From DATLYH01 sp035575035 (lineage in GTDB: Bacteria; Planctomycetota; Planctomycetia; Gemmatales; Gemmataceae), in contig DATLYH010000202.1 in NCBI GenBank assembly GCA_035575035.1, positions 1 to 19,987 of the forward strand: a DNA stretch of 19,987 nucleotides. Reading direction: 5' to 3'. The notes under the pieces were generated by a model, which had not been told where the DNA came from, did not search any database, and worked only from the letters and a program-made list of their open reading frames with translations. This document shows, one piece after another, positions 7,011-15,571 of this stretch. A program made the translations under genes and the position numbers. Numbering within the stretch: the first letter of the stretch is position 1; the number at the start of each line of letters is the position of its first letter.

Positions 7011-9044
7011 CTAGTCTGACCCGGAACCAGTGTCGCGGAGCTGCGGGAGGATGGCCGGGTCGGCGTACTTCTCTGGGTTCTCCTCCCACTTCCGAACGGC
7101 GGTCTGGTTGAACAGGTAGACCTTCTTCCCCTTGTAGATAACGCTGGGGTCGTTCGCCGAGACAACGCGATTCCGGTAGACCGGGCAATACACCTGTGGA
7201 ATGGCCCGCTCGGGCAACTGCATCCCGGCCAGCTGCGGCAACCGCCGAGGGTCCAGGTAGGCTGTCGGGTCGGCCTTCCACTTGCGGAGACAGGCGCTGC
7301 AACAGAGCCGCACCTTGATCCCCTGGTACTCAACGGTCGGACTGTCCTCGTTCACCGGCATGTCAGTCATCACCGGGCAGAATGCCTGTTCCCCCGGCCG
7401 GGCCGGCTTCAGGGTCGGCCTTGGTTCCGCACAGCAGGAGGGAACGATGGCCTCGGTAAGGGCGACGCTACCGGATCGCGATGCGCCGCCGACCGCCAGC
7501 AACAGTTCGTCGCCGGCCGGGACCATCCGGTGGACGAAGCGCGGCTGCTTCAGGGTGCCGACCGCCTCCCAGGCGTCCCCCTTCTCGGCGAGGCGCCACA
7601 GCCGGCCGTCGGCGGTGCTGACGAAGAGCCGGCCCCCGGCCGCGCAGGCCGCCGGGCTGAAGCCGTTGCTCAGCGGCCCGGGAAGGTCAGGCCCAGCTGC
7701 CCATGAGTCCTTGGCCGGGTCATACACGTCAACCGTCAGCTCCAGCTCTCCGTCCGGCGTCAGGCCGGCCATGACGTAGACCTTGCCGTCATGGGCTGCG
7801 GCCGTCAGCGCCCGCCGCCGGAAGGGCTGCTTCACGGCCTCCCACCGGAGCGGCTCCTTCTTCAGGTCCAGGATAAGGGCCGTGCTGTGCCAGTCCGGCT
7901 TCGTGCCGGCGCCGTTCAGGCGCCAGCCGCCGACCACGATGATCCGGTCGCCGATGACGACGGCATCATGCGACGAGCGGCCCTCCGGCAGATCGGGAAG
8001 GTTCTCCCACTGCCTGGTCGCCGGGTCAAAGCGGGCACAACTCGGGAGCGAGTGGTTGTCGGCTGTGGTGCCGGGTTGGTTGCGCGGCTGCATGCCGCCG
8101 AGGCGGTAGAGTTTTCCCTCATGGGCGACGAGGGCCAGGCCCTGGAGCGCCGGCCCGCCGGGCAGCTCCTCCCAGGATTTCGGGTCGGCCAGCCGAAGCC
8201 GATGGAAGGTGCCGACGACCGTATCTGTGGAATACTGGTGGGCCTTGCCGCTGTGTCCACCATAGACATAGAGCCAGCCATCGGTGACAGCCGCCCCGAA
8301 GCTCGAGACTGCCCGCGGAAGGGGAGGGTAAGCAGGGGCCTCGGCAGCAGGGTCGGCGGGTACTTTCCTCGGCCTCTCCTCCGCCCGGCGGAAGACCAGG
8401 GTTGCGTAGTGGCGCACCTCTTCGTACTTCTTGCCCGCATGCTCGCCGGCTTTGGTCTCGATGTGCCGGGCACGAAGGCCGTAAAGGCCGGGTGCGGCGG
8501 ACCGGACCTCGAACTCTCCCCGAGCATCGGTTTGATGTGTCTCCTTACCGTCGGCGGCGGGCGTCAGCACGACCACCTCGGCACCGGCGGCGGGTTTGCC
8601 GGCGAAGAGCACCTGGAACCGGCCGGCTCCCCGAGGGACGATCTCCAGAGGGAGCTTGTCCCACGGCGTCGCCGCCTTGACCTCGCCCTGGATAAACTTC
8701 GGGTAGTACGCCAGGAGGAACGGCTTGCTTTCACCCCGCTGGACGACGCCGTAGCGGCAGACGCCGCCCACGACGATGGGGCCCTTGCCCGGTACGCGGA
8801 CCAGATAAGCATGCTCGCCCTTCTCCCAGTTGAGTGCGGCCACCGTGCCGTCGGCGTTGCGGACCAGAAGTTCGGTCGCCGCGATGCGCTCCACGGGGAC
8901 CGCATCGTCGGGCTCCAGGTTGTCGCTGAAGATGACCCGGACCTTCGTGCCATCGGCCGCATCCGGGACGATCCAGATGAAGTGGGCCCGGACTGGTACG
9001 GCAGTCAGGGTGAAGAGCAACAGACCCATCATGCATCGCTTCAT
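7011..9044 (-). CDS. Secreted DUF4198 / kelch-repeat / tandem YHS-like protein
   Basis: A 677-residue exported protein. A signal peptide (MKRCMMGLLLFTLTAVPVRA) would be cut just before HFIWIVPD, leaving an N-terminal histidine. Residues about 20-220 resemble DUF4198, related to periplasmic NikM-like metal-transport components. Residues about 244-530 hold kelch-type beta-propeller repeats (for example YVYGGHSG, YRLGGMQ, IIVVGGWRL, VYVMAGL). The C-terminus has two tandem YHS/TRASH-like modules: FCPVMTDMPV with LCCSACLRKW (555-604) and YCPVYRNRVV with LFNQTAVRKW (619-667); only the first keeps the second cysteine cluster. ATG 9044 is preceded by AAGGAG. It follows the DUF1559 gene on the same strand by 164 bases and is probably co-transcribed from the promoter with the Fur-like palindrome. 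A role in metal (iron or heme) handling outside the cytoplasm is inference; the substrate is unknown. Confidence 0.8.
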   Translation of the reverse strand: MKRCMMGLLLFTLTAVPVRAHFIWIVPDAADGTKVRVIFSDNLEPDDAVPVERIAATELLVRNADGTVAALNWEKGEHAYLVRVPGKGPIVVGGVCRYGVVQRGESKPFLLAYYPKFIQGEVKAATPWDKLPLEIVPRGAGRFQVLFAGKPAAGAEVVVLTPAADGKETHQTDARGEFEVRSAAPGLYGLRARHIETKAGEHAGKKYEEVRHYATLVFRRAEERPRKVPADPAAEAPAYPPLPRAVSSFGAAVTDGWLYVYGGHSGKAHQYSTDTVVGTFHRLRLADPKSWEELPGGPALQGLALVAHEGKLYRLGGMQPRNQPGTTADNHSLPSCARFDPATRQWENLPDLPEGRSSHDAVVIGDRIIVVGGWRLNGAGTKPDWHSTALILDLKKEPLRWEAVKQPFRRRALTAAAHDGKVYVMAGLTPDGELELTVDVYDPAKDSWAAGPDLPGPLSNGFSPAACAAGGRLFVSTADGRLWRLAEKGDAWEAVGTLKQPRFVHRMVPAGDELLLAVGGASRSGSVALTEAIVPSCCAEPRPTLKPARPGEQAFCPVMTDMPVNEDSPTVEYQGIKVRLCCSACLRKWKADPTAYLDPRRLPQLAGMQLPERAIPQVYCPVYRNRVVSANDPSVIYKGKKVYLFNQTAVRKWEENPEKYADPAILPQLRDTGSGSD

Positions 9045-9208
9045 GAAGGTTCTCCTTGTTGAGATACGGGCCGGGCGCCGCCGCGCGGCAGCGCCTGGTT
9101 TGATCGTTCTTCGGCGCCCGGCGCATCTTTGCTCAGAACCCAGAGCGCCAGCGATGGGTAGTGCTGTCACCCGCCGCTGATGCTCCGGGCGCCAACCGGG
9201 CTTAGGGC

Positions 9209-10126
9209 CTAGTCCGGCGATGCCACCTCGCCGCCGGCGCGCGTGGCCAGGGCTTGGTAGACAGCATGATTGATCCCCTCCCGGACGAAGCGAACGGAGC
9301 CGTCGGCCAGGGCGAAGCTCGCTCCGCCAGTGTGCTCGCTCCGGAAAGCGCCGTAGGCAGTGACGGTGTGGTTGTGCTTGTTGAACGGGTGGAAGGTTGT
9401 GCCCCAGCTGTAGCCGATGTACCCGTAGGCCCAGACCGCACCGTAGCTGGTCGAAGGGACGCCTTGCGGCCGGAAGTCAGTCTCCCCGGCCAGGAACGTG
9501 TTCGACGTACCGTCGGTGATCGACGCCATCCGCGTCGGCTGCTTGTTCGGGCTAGCGGCGTTGGCCGGCTTTTCCGGACTCTTGAGCGGGACGATCACCC
9601 CATCGAAGGCCGGCTCGGGGAAGCCATAGTGGAACAGCGTCACATCCGGGGTGCCGCTACAGAAAAGGTAGCTCGCATATCCTCGGTTCTCGGCCAACGG
9701 TCCGTTGGGGGGATTCATGGCGGGGCAGAGATAGGTGGGGATCAGCATCTGTTGCAGCATCGCGTTCGTGTAGCCGTCCCCGTCCGCATCGACCGTGCTG
9801 TTGCGCGGCTGCTTCGGGTCCCAGCGCCGCGCGACCGCGTCCTGCTCCAGGTAGGGCAAGATCAGGATCAAACCGGGGACATAGGTATCAATGGTCTCGC
9901 CAGGCTGGCGATCCAGGACTGCATAGGGGAAGCGGTCGTGGGCGTCGTGGTAGTTGTGCGTGGCCAGGGCGATTTGCTTGAGGTTGTTCTGGCATTTGAG
10001 GCGGGCGGCGGCCTCGCGGACCTTCTGCACCGCCGGCAACAAGAGCGCCACCAGGACGGCGATGATGGCGATCACCACCAGCAACTCGATCAAGGTGAAG
10101 GCGTTCCGGGAAGTTCGCACATGCAT
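9209..10126 (-). CDS. DUF1559 pseudopilin-like protein
   Basis: A 305-residue protein typical of the large planctomycete DUF1559 family. It opens with a type IV pilin-like cleavage/methylation segment (RNAFTLIELLVVIAIIAVLV, residues 7-26) followed by LLLPAVQKVREAARLKC-type helix, and ends with the family hallmark around SFALADGSVRFV. Such proteins are expected to be processed by prepilin peptidase and anchored in or exported across the inner membrane; their function is not known. The ATG at 10126 is chosen because AAGGAG lies upstream (10135-10140) and the peptide then begins directly before the pilin-like motif; the frame remains open further up to 10243 but that extension has no features. 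It is the first gene of a likely two-gene unit with the DUF4198/kelch gene and is divergent from hemP, with a Fur-like palindrome in its promoter. Confidence 0.9.
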   Translation of the reverse strand: MHVRTSRNAFTLIELLVVIAIIAVLVALLLPAVQKVREAAARLKCQNNLKQIALATHNYHDAHDRFPYAVLDRQPGETIDTYVPGLILILPYLEQDAVARRWDPKQPRNSTVDADGDGYTNAMLQQMLIPTYLCPAMNPPNGPLAENRGYASYLFCSGTPDVTLFHYGFPEPAFDGVIVPLKSPEKPANAASPNKQPTRMASITDGTSNTFLAGETDFRPQGVPSTSYGAVWAYGYIGYSWGTTFHPFNKHNHTVTAYGAFRSEHTGGASFALADGSVRFVREGINHAVYQALATRAGGEVASPD

Positions 10127-10251
10127 GGGTCGCACTCCTTTCGGGTAAAGGACTGCGAGGTGCATGGCAAACGAAGGGGAGGCCCCAGAACCCTCACCCC
10201 GGAAGCGTAGCAGCCTCGATGGAAAACGGGCAGGTTGAATCAAAGAAGAGA

Positions 10252-10280
10252 ATACTAAGATTGAGTCTCATATTCAACAA
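10252..10280 (-). promoter_or_regulatory. Promoter candidate for the DUF1559-kelch unit
   Basis: On the minus strand TTGTTG (10280-10275) and TAGTAT (10257-10252) are spaced by 17 bases. Predicted transcription start is near 10245, giving a leader of about 120 bases. The surrounding DNA is clearly AT-richer than the rest of the window, as expected for a regulated two-way promoter region. Confidence 0.55.
10261..10277. promoter_or_regulatory. Fur-box-like palindrome, site 1
   Basis: TTGAGTCTCATATTCAA: six of eight positions in each arm are symmetric. It fills the spacer and touches the -35 of the minus-strand promoter for the DUF1559 gene, an ideal place for a repressor. It matches the pattern shared with the sites at 10356, 18635 and 19687. 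Confidence 0.5.
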
Positions 10281-10355
10281 TTTTCTTGATTTTTCCTTAC
10301 CCACTGATTGCCAATAACTTGAGTATTTCGATTCCAAAGACGCAATCAAAACTTG

Positions 10356-10372
10356 TTGACACTTGGTCTCAA
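10356..10372. promoter_or_regulatory. Fur-box-like palindrome, site 2 (hemP operator)
   Basis: TTGACACTTGGTCTCAA: six of eight arm positions are symmetric. It starts at the -35 hexamer and fills most of the spacer of the hemP promoter, so binding of a repressor would block RNA polymerase. The half site TCTCAA/TTGAGA is shared with the other palindromes of this window. Confidence 0.6.
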
Positions 10373-10383
10373 CAATCTATAAA
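10356..10383 (+). promoter_or_regulatory. hemP promoter
   Basis: A consensus -35 TTGACA (10356-10361) and a strong -10 TATAAA (10378-10383) with a 16-base spacer. Transcription would start near 10390, 30 bases ahead of the ATG. This is the best promoter in the window. Confidence 0.8.
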
Positions 10384-10419
10384 AGCGGATGTCCTTCCCC
10401 AAGCGCCGGAGGTCGCAAC

Positions 10420-10599
10420 ATGCCCGACGAGCAAAAAAGCCGCACGGAGCCACCGTCTCCCCCTTCCCGCCCTGCGCCTCCCAAGGTCATCAACGCTCAG
10501 GAACTGTTCCGGGACAGCCGCGAAGTCTGGATCGAGCACGGCGGCGTTCGCTACCGTCTACGCATCACTCGCCGCAATCGGCTCATCTTGCAGAAGTAG
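10420..10599 (+). CDS. hemP: Hemin uptake protein HemP family
   Basis: A 59-residue protein. The C-terminal 38 residues (INAQELFRDSREVWIEHG followed by VRYRLRITRRNRLILQK) match the HemP/HmuP family, whose signature is a short LL.GxxEIxIxHxGxxYRLRxTRxGKLILTK-like stretch; the N-terminal 20 residues are Pro- and charge-rich. In proteobacteria members are linked to heme uptake and Fur-controlled, one acting as a regulator of the heme receptor gene; the biochemical role is not settled. The ATG at 10420 has GGAGG 7 bases upstream (10408-10412). An upstream in-frame ATG at 10363 lies inside the promoter and is rejected. No heme receptor or ABC transporter is adjacent; the neighbours are the divergent DUF1559-kelch pair and a convergent Nudix gene. 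Confidence 0.88.
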   Translation: MPDEQKSRTEPPSPPSRPAPPKVINAQELFRDSREVWIEHGGVRYRLRITRRNRLILQK

Positions 10600-10858
10600 C
10601 CGCGTCCTCCGGTCGCGGTGACGCCACGGTGCCGCTGCCGATTACCGATACCGCCTTACCGGTCACATTTCCCGGAGCGTGGACGGGCAGTACAAGTTGC
10701 TTGACAAGGCCAGCAAGGCAGCAATCGCCCGGTTCGCGAATGATGGTCTGGCGTCTCGGTGCGGAGGCGCAGGCGGGCGTGAAGCGGTACAGGCAGGTCC
10801 TGGGCGAAAGCACATCGCCGTCGAGACAAGGTAGGGCGGGTCGGGGCCGCGATCGCCG

Positions 10859-11284
10859 TCATTCCCTGGGCGGTGCGATCATCCGTCGGCCGTTCCCCAC
10901 ACAGGCCCGAATCAGCCGGCGGAGGCCGACATCCTCGATTTGCCGGGCCGCCTGGGCCGGACTGAGCCAATCCCGCTGCCGCAGCGCCCGCTCCGGCCAG
11001 TCGCGGGCGGCCTCGGTCACCTCCAGGAGGAAGACGATGACATGACAGGTGCCGCCATACTTGGCGTAGAGATAACTGCCGACCGGCTCGGGGTGGAGGA
11101 GTCCCACTAGGCCGGCCTCCTCCCAGGCCTCTTGCAGCGCGATCTCGCCGGCCGTCTTGCCCGGGTCGATGATCCCCTTCGGGACCACCCAGCGCTTCCC
11201 GCTGCTGGATGTCACCAGGCAAACCTGACCGCCCTTCACTGGGATCGCGGCTGCCTGGCGAATCCACAGAGGGGTCGAAGTCAT
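10859..11284 (-). CDS. Nudix hydrolase, diadenosine/diphosphoinositol polyphosphate type
   Basis: A 141-residue single-domain Nudix protein, which hydrolyses a nucleoside diphosphate linked to another moiety. The Nudix box is GIIDPGKTAGEIALQEAWEEAGL split over residues 35-57; the catalytic QEAWEE core keeps the glutamates that bind metal, while two consensus positions differ (Glu to Lys, and Arg to Gln). WVVPKG directly before the box is typical of the DIPP/Ap4A-like branch. The ATG at 11284 is chosen because the sequence then starts at the first strand of the fold; its Shine-Dalgarno is weak. The gene lies 169 bases downstream of the large cytochrome protein gene on the same strand but probably has its own promoter. 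The real substrate cannot be told from sequence. Confidence 0.85.
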   Translation of the reverse strand: MTSTPLWIRQAAAIPVKGGQVCLVTSSSGKRWVVPKGIIDPGKTAGEIALQEAWEEAGLVGLLHPEPVGSYLYAKYGGTCHVIVFLLEVTEAARDWPERALRQRDWLSPAQAARQIEDVGLRRLIRACVGNGRRMIAPPRE

Positions 11285-11325
11285 CTTCAGGTCACCACCA
11301 GTGAAAGTAAACGTTCCGTTCTTGC

Positions 11326-11355
11326 AAGATGCAGCATGGACCCCCGCGGCGTCAA
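11326..11355 (-). promoter_or_regulatory. Promoter candidate for the Nudix gene
   Basis: On the minus strand TTGACG (11355-11350) is followed by CATCTT (11331-11326) after 18 bases. The -35 is good and the -10 poor; the spacing and the location about 40 bases upstream of the ATG support it. Confidence 0.35.
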
Positions 11356-11453
11356 GCGGTTTTTGACACCTTCGCCGCTTTTCCATCAATCTTGCTTCAT
11401 ACATGCGCAACCCGTCTGCCGCTGGGGCCGCCGCCCGGCGGCCGGCGCCACGG

Positions 11454-14400
11454 CTACTTCGGCTCGGACTCCAAAAACGCGAACAGGTCGGCAATCTCCT
11501 GCTTGCTCAGCAGGTCGAGCAGGTTCGGCGGCATGACCGACTCCAGCGCCGCCACCTGCCGCTCGATCTCGTCCTGGTGCAGCGTTACCTTGGTGCCATC
11601 GCTCTGGAGCACGGTGATGGTATCCCCTTGCGGCGCCGCCAGACCGACGATCTGCTGCCCCTTCTTGGTCGCGATCAGCGTCGAGCGGTACTGGTCGCTG
11701 ATGACCCGAGACGGATAGTAAATCGATTCCAGAATGTCGGCCCGCTTGAAGCGCTTGGACACGGTCGTCAGGTCGGGGCCGATCCCTTCTCCTTCGCTGC
11801 CATACTTGTGGCACTTCAGACATTGCGCCTTTTCGAAGGCGGCCCGGCCGCGGACCGGATCGCCGCTGCGACCGGCCGGGTCCTTCTCCAGGAAGGTGAG
11901 CAATTCCTCGAACTTGTACTTCGACGCGACCGGCTTGTCGCCGGCCACATCGGGGAGCGGCGGCTCCTGGGGGAAGGTCTGGGCGAACCACTTCGACCAG
12001 GCGGCCAGTTCTTCCTTCCATTCGCCCGGCTCGGCGCCGAAGCTCTTGTTCCCCCACTGCCGCAACAGCTCGACCGCCTGCCAGCGCTCCTTCTCCGGCA
12101 GCCGGCGACTGGCCAGCAGCAAGGCGCGGAACGGGGCCGGGTCCTCCGGCTTGGGTCGGACCGGGACCTTCTTCAGCGCGGCAATGACATCGAGCAGCAG
12201 CGCCGGCTGGGTTGAGTCGAGGCCGCCGACCAGGAAGGGGAAGTTCTCGGCCGATGGTGAGCCGATCATGCCGCGGACGATGGCATCGCGGAACGCCGGA
12301 TCCTTGGCCCCGGCGATCTTCCGCAGTGCCTCCTGGGCCTCCGGTGATTTGCTTCGGCCGATGGCGCTGACCAGGAATTCCTTCAGCTCGTTGGCCTTCG
12401 GCCTCGGCCCGGCCAGCGCTACCCGCTCATACAACTCGGCAAGCACTTTGGGCGGAGGCAGGTCTTTTTCCGGAGTCGCCCGCAGGAGCGAGACGGCGGT
12501 CCAGGGGGTTTCATGGCCGCGAGCAACGAGCCGGGCGCGGTCCTCGGCGGTGAAGATGCCGCCGCTTTGGAAGTCGCGGAGGATGTTCTCCAAAAACGGC
12601 GTGAAACTGTGGCCGCCGATCCAGGTGGCAGTCGGCTCGTACCAGGCCAGCAGCTGCGCCTTTTGCTCCGCCGTCCAGCCGTCGCGCAGCAGTCGCAGGC
12701 AGTAGAAATAATGAATCTGCTGCGGCCGGTCGTCCTTGTTGCGGAGCAGTTCTTCCAGGAGCTTCGCATGGACCGGCTTATTGAGCAACCCGTGCTTACG
12801 GTAGTGGGTCAGAAGGATGGCCAGCTCCCGGTTGACGCGCCAGTCCCGGTGCGGGAATAGCTGCCAGCAGCGCTCGGCGAGCGGTTGGACCAGCGCGGCG
12901 CTGCCGGACGTGTGGATCAGGGCCATCTGGATGGTGCGCAGATGATCGAGGAGTGCCGGCACGTGATCGCCCGGCTTGACCTGTTGGAGGCGACGGAAGA
13001 TCGGCTCCTCATACGGGGCGGCCCGGTTGATCTTGCACAGGGCGATGATCGCTTCCAGGGCAGTGTGGTCGTCCTTCTCCTGCATCATCCGGTCGGCCCA
13101 TTGCTTGGGGTCGATGCGCTGAAGCACCAACCGGGCAGCCGTGCGGACGAAGCGATCCTTGTCGCTCAGCAGCGGCCAGACGGCATCAACCGGCGGCTCA
13201 ATGCCGGCGCGGATCAGCGCCTCGCAGGCCCGGCGACGGACCAGGGCATCCCGATCCTTTAAGGCTGCGATCAACAGACCACTGGCTTCCTGGATGGGTT
13301 TGATCCCGATCATCCAAATAGCCTGTGCCCGCACCTCGGGACTATCATCGCGGAGCAGAGCTTGCAGAGAGTCCGGCTCGATCGTCAAGTTATGCGTTTG
13401 CAGGATGGTCATACGGGCGGCACGCTCCGGCGGAGTCGGAAGGCCATCTTTTCGAGCAAACACGCCTGCCAGGAGAAACCCCTTGAACCTCTCTTCCCCT
13501 AACCCCTTGGCGATGCCATCAAACAGCTGCTGATTCGAGGCGCGTCCCCACGCCGACAGAGGCTGGAGCCAGCCCTTGTCATTCGGGTCGATCTTGGCCC
13601 CACTGTACACGATTCGATACACCCCGCCTTGACTGCCGCGGCCACCCATCGTGAAGTAGAGCGCCCCGTCCGGCCCGACGGCGAGGTCGGTCACGTTCAT
13701 CGGCGCGCCGACGCAAAACCGCTCGGCCCTCCCCTTGTAGCTGGCCCCAGCGCGCTCCAGGTGGACAGCGAAGATCACGCCAATAGCCCAGTCGGCCAGG
13801 AAGAGGGCGCCGCGGTATTTCGCGGGAAAAGCGACGTGATCGTAAAACTCGACGCCGACCGGCGAACCGCGGCCGGTCTCCAGGACCGGCGGCAGGCTGT
13901 CGATGTAGTAATCCGGCGTGTTGGCCGAGCCGGTCCGCCAGACAAAATCGGCGCCGGGCGGACAGTGGCAGACGCGCACGGCGCGATACCACGGCAGCCC
14001 CTCGTCCCATTCCATGTCGCTGTCAAAGGTGAACAGCTCACCGGTGGGACTGAAGGCGGCATCGTACTGATTGCGGAAGCCGGCCGCCACCAGGCTCATG
14101 TTCTTCCCCTCGTGATCGAGCCGCCAGATGGTGCCGCCCGGTGCCAGGATGTTGGCGGCATGACCGCGAGCGTCGTTCAGGCGCGGCAACAGCACGTCCT
14201 CGGTCGTTCCCGGCTGGCCTTGGTCGGGGCCCATTCCGCCGGTCGGCCAGCGCAGCAGCGGCGAGTTGTCGGCCAGCTTCTCCGGGTTGGCCCCGTTCTT
14301 CGCGATCTCCGGTCCGATTTGGGCCCAGGCGTGATTGCCGATCACCAGGTAGAGCCAATCGTCCGGCCCGTGCAGGATGGCATGCGGCCCGTGCTCCCCC

Positions 14401-15374
14401 ATACCTCCCTTGAACTTGTGCAGCAGTTTCACCTCATCGGTCCGGTCATCGCCGTCGGTGTCGCGCACCCGGTACAGGCCGGTCCCTTGCGGCCCGTCAC
14501 CGACCAAGAGGAGAGCGTCTTTCACCCAGCACATCCCCTGGCTGTTGCGGACCTGCTCGCAATAATGCTTGACGCTTTGGAAGACGCCCTGGTCGTCCGG
14601 TTCGGTGCCGAGCAGGATCGGCCCGTTCTCCTGAGAGAGCAGGAGCCGGCCCTTGGCGTCGAAGGTCAGGTTGACGAGCGAGAAGGGGAGCTTCGCCTTG
14701 GTCCGGGGATTGACCGCCTCCAGTCCCTTCGGGTTGGGCCGGACGACCGGCTCGACCCTGAAGCCGGGCGGCACGGTAAAGCGGTCGTCGCCGCCGTCCG
14801 GCCAGACGACCTGCTTCCACGGTTCCACCTTACCGTATGGCCCGAGTACCTTGACCGCTGGCCAGGTGCTGTCGTCAAAATCAACCTTCTGCCATCCCTC
14901 TTCCGCCTTTTTCGACGCCTTCCAGCTGCCGTCGCTGAACAGGGCGAGCCGCGACTGGCCGTTGGGCACGTATCCCAGGCGCACCAGTAGGCCGGCGGGT
15001 CCCTCGGTGTTGGCTGCCTCGACCGCGAGGACATTCTTGCCGTGAACCAGGTGCCTGCGCACATCAAAACGGAAGACGGCCTTCCCGTCGTCGCCCCGGC
15101 CGACCTCGACGCCGTTGACCCAGACGGTGAAGCGATTGTCGGCGGTGATGTCGAGGGTCGCCTCGTCCACCGGATTGGCCACCGGCCGGTCGATGGTGAA
15201 GACCCGGCGGAAGTAGCGGGTCTCGGCGGGAGCGTCGCGGGCAGGGTCGCCCTCGTTGAACCAGATCCACTGCACGCCGTGGCTCGTCTGAGCCCGGACT
15301 TCCCAGGGCACCCAGACCACGCCGGCCGCCAGACAGGCCACGCCGAACATCGCCGCCACAGAACTACGCTTCAT
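11454..15374 (-). CDS. Secreted dehydrogenase-like protein with HEAT repeats and planctomycete-type cytochrome c domain
   Basis: A 1306-residue exported protein of a family that is abundant in planctomycetes. In order: signal peptide (residues 1-28, ending VRAQ); a galactose-binding-like beta domain (about 30-170, with FTVWVNGVEVGRG); a beta-propeller resembling membrane-bound sugar dehydrogenases (about 210-620, with DRFTVPPGFRVEPV and GPDGALYFTMGGRG); HEAT-like helical repeats (about 660-1120); and a C-terminal class I cytochrome c domain with CLKCH at 1185-1189, a downstream GIGPDLT, and a likely axial Met in VMPP (about 1281). It probably oxidises a carbohydrate outside the cytoplasm and passes electrons to the heme; substrate unknown. 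ATG 15374 follows GGGAGAG. It precedes the Nudix gene, without functional link that I can see. Confidence 0.92.
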   Translation of the reverse strand: MKRSSVAAMFGVACLAAGVVWVPWEVRAQTSHGVQWIWFNEGDPARDAPAETRYFRRVFTIDRPVANPVDEATLDITADNRFTVWVNGVEVGRGDDGKAVFRFDVRRHLVHGKNVLAVEAANTEGPAGLLVRLGYVPNGQSRLALFSDGSWKASKKAEEGWQKVDFDDSTWPAVKVLGPYGKVEPWKQVVWPDGGDDRFTVPPGFRVEPVVRPNPKGLEAVNPRTKAKLPFSLVNLTFDAKGRLLLSQENGPILLGTEPDDQGVFQSVKHYCEQVRNSQGMCWVKDALLLVGDGPQGTGLYRVRDTDGDDRTDEVKLLHKFKGGMGEHGPHAILHGPDDWLYLVIGNHAWAQIGPEIAKNGANPEKLADNSPLLRWPTGGMGPDQGQPGTTEDVLLPRLNDARGHAANILAPGGTIWRLDHEGKNMSLVAAGFRNQYDAAFSPTGELFTFDSDMEWDEGLPWYRAVRVCHCPPGADFVWRTGSANTPDYYIDSLPPVLETGRGSPVGVEFYDHVAFPAKYRGALFLADWAIGVIFAVHLERAGASYKGRAERFCVGAPMNVTDLAVGPDGALYFTMGGRGSQGGVYRIVYSGAKIDPNDKGWLQPLSAWGRASNQQLFDGIAKGLGEERFKGFLLAGVFARKDGLPTPPERAARMTILQTHNLTIEPDSLQALLRDDSPEVRAQAIWMIGIKPIQEASGLLIAALKDRDALVRRRACEALIRAGIEPPVDAVWPLLSDKDRFVRTAARLVLQRIDPKQWADRMMQEKDDHTALEAIIALCKINRAAPYEEPIFRRLQQVKPGDHVPALLDHLRTIQMALIHTSGSAALVQPLAERCWQLFPHRDWRVNRELAILLTHYRKHGLLNKPVHAKLLEELLRNKDDRPQQIHYFYCLRLLRDGWTAEQKAQLLAWYEPTATWIGGHSFTPFLENILRDFQSGGIFTAEDRARLVARGHETPWTAVSLLRATPEKDLPPPKVLAELYERVALAGPRPKANELKEFLVSAIGRSKSPEAQEALRKIAGAKDPAFRDAIVRGMIGSPSAENFPFLVGGLDSTQPALLLDVIAALKKVPVRPKPEDPAPFRALLLASRRLPEKERWQAVELLRQWGNKSFGAEPGEWKEELAAWSKWFAQTFPQEPPLPDVAGDKPVASKYKFEELLTFLEKDPAGRSGDPVRGRAAFEKAQCLKCHKYGSEGEGIGPDLTTVSKRFKRADILESIYYPSRVISDQYRSTLIATKKGQQIVGLAAPQGDTITVLQSDGTKVTLHQDEIERQVAALESVMPPNLLDLLSKQEIADLFAFLESEPK

Positions 15375-15439
15375 GGGTCGCTCTCCCGGTGAGGCTGACA
15401 GGTCGTCCATCGATGATGACGCCCGATGGGGGATAAGCT

Positions 15440-15468
15440 ATTGAACCGCGGCCGGCGTGCGTTGACAA
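15440..15468 (-). promoter_or_regulatory. Promoter candidate for the cytochrome-domain gene
   Basis: On the minus strand TTGTCA (15468-15463) and TTCAAT (15445-15440) are 17 bases apart, about 65 bases upstream of the ATG at 15374. Confidence 0.4.
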
Positions 15469-15523
15469 GAAAAAGGTGGGGGAGATGAGCGCGGATCGGC
15501 GCGACCTGTCTTGTTGCCGCTTG

Positions 15524-15555
15524 CCGCTTGCGGCTTAGCGCCAGAGCGCAAGCGG
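15524..15555 (-). terminator. Hairpin downstream of the DUF5698 gene
   Basis: CCGCTTGCG (15524-15532) and CGCAAGCGG (15547-15555) form a perfect 9-bp stem with a 14-base loop, beginning 17 bases past the stop of the minus-strand DUF5698 gene. There is no T-tract. A further partial copy of the arm (CCGCTTG at 15517-15523) is adjacent, so the element may be repeat-derived. Confidence 0.45.
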
Positions 15556-15571
15556 TCCATGCCGCCCCGGC

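Noticed and set aside
7791..9062. 423-residue plus-strand open frame
   Set aside because: It lies opposite the kelch gene, whose domains, signal peptide and ribosome binding site are clear; a GC-rich antisense frame.
10600..10858. Open frames between hemP and the Nudix gene
   Set aside because: Frames on both strands run into coding DNA of the neighbours without a domain or start signal; only a weak 5-bp stem (10600-10618) was seen.
13629..14990. 453-residue plus-strand open frame
   Set aside because: Antisense to the cytochrome-domain protein; no domain in its translation.
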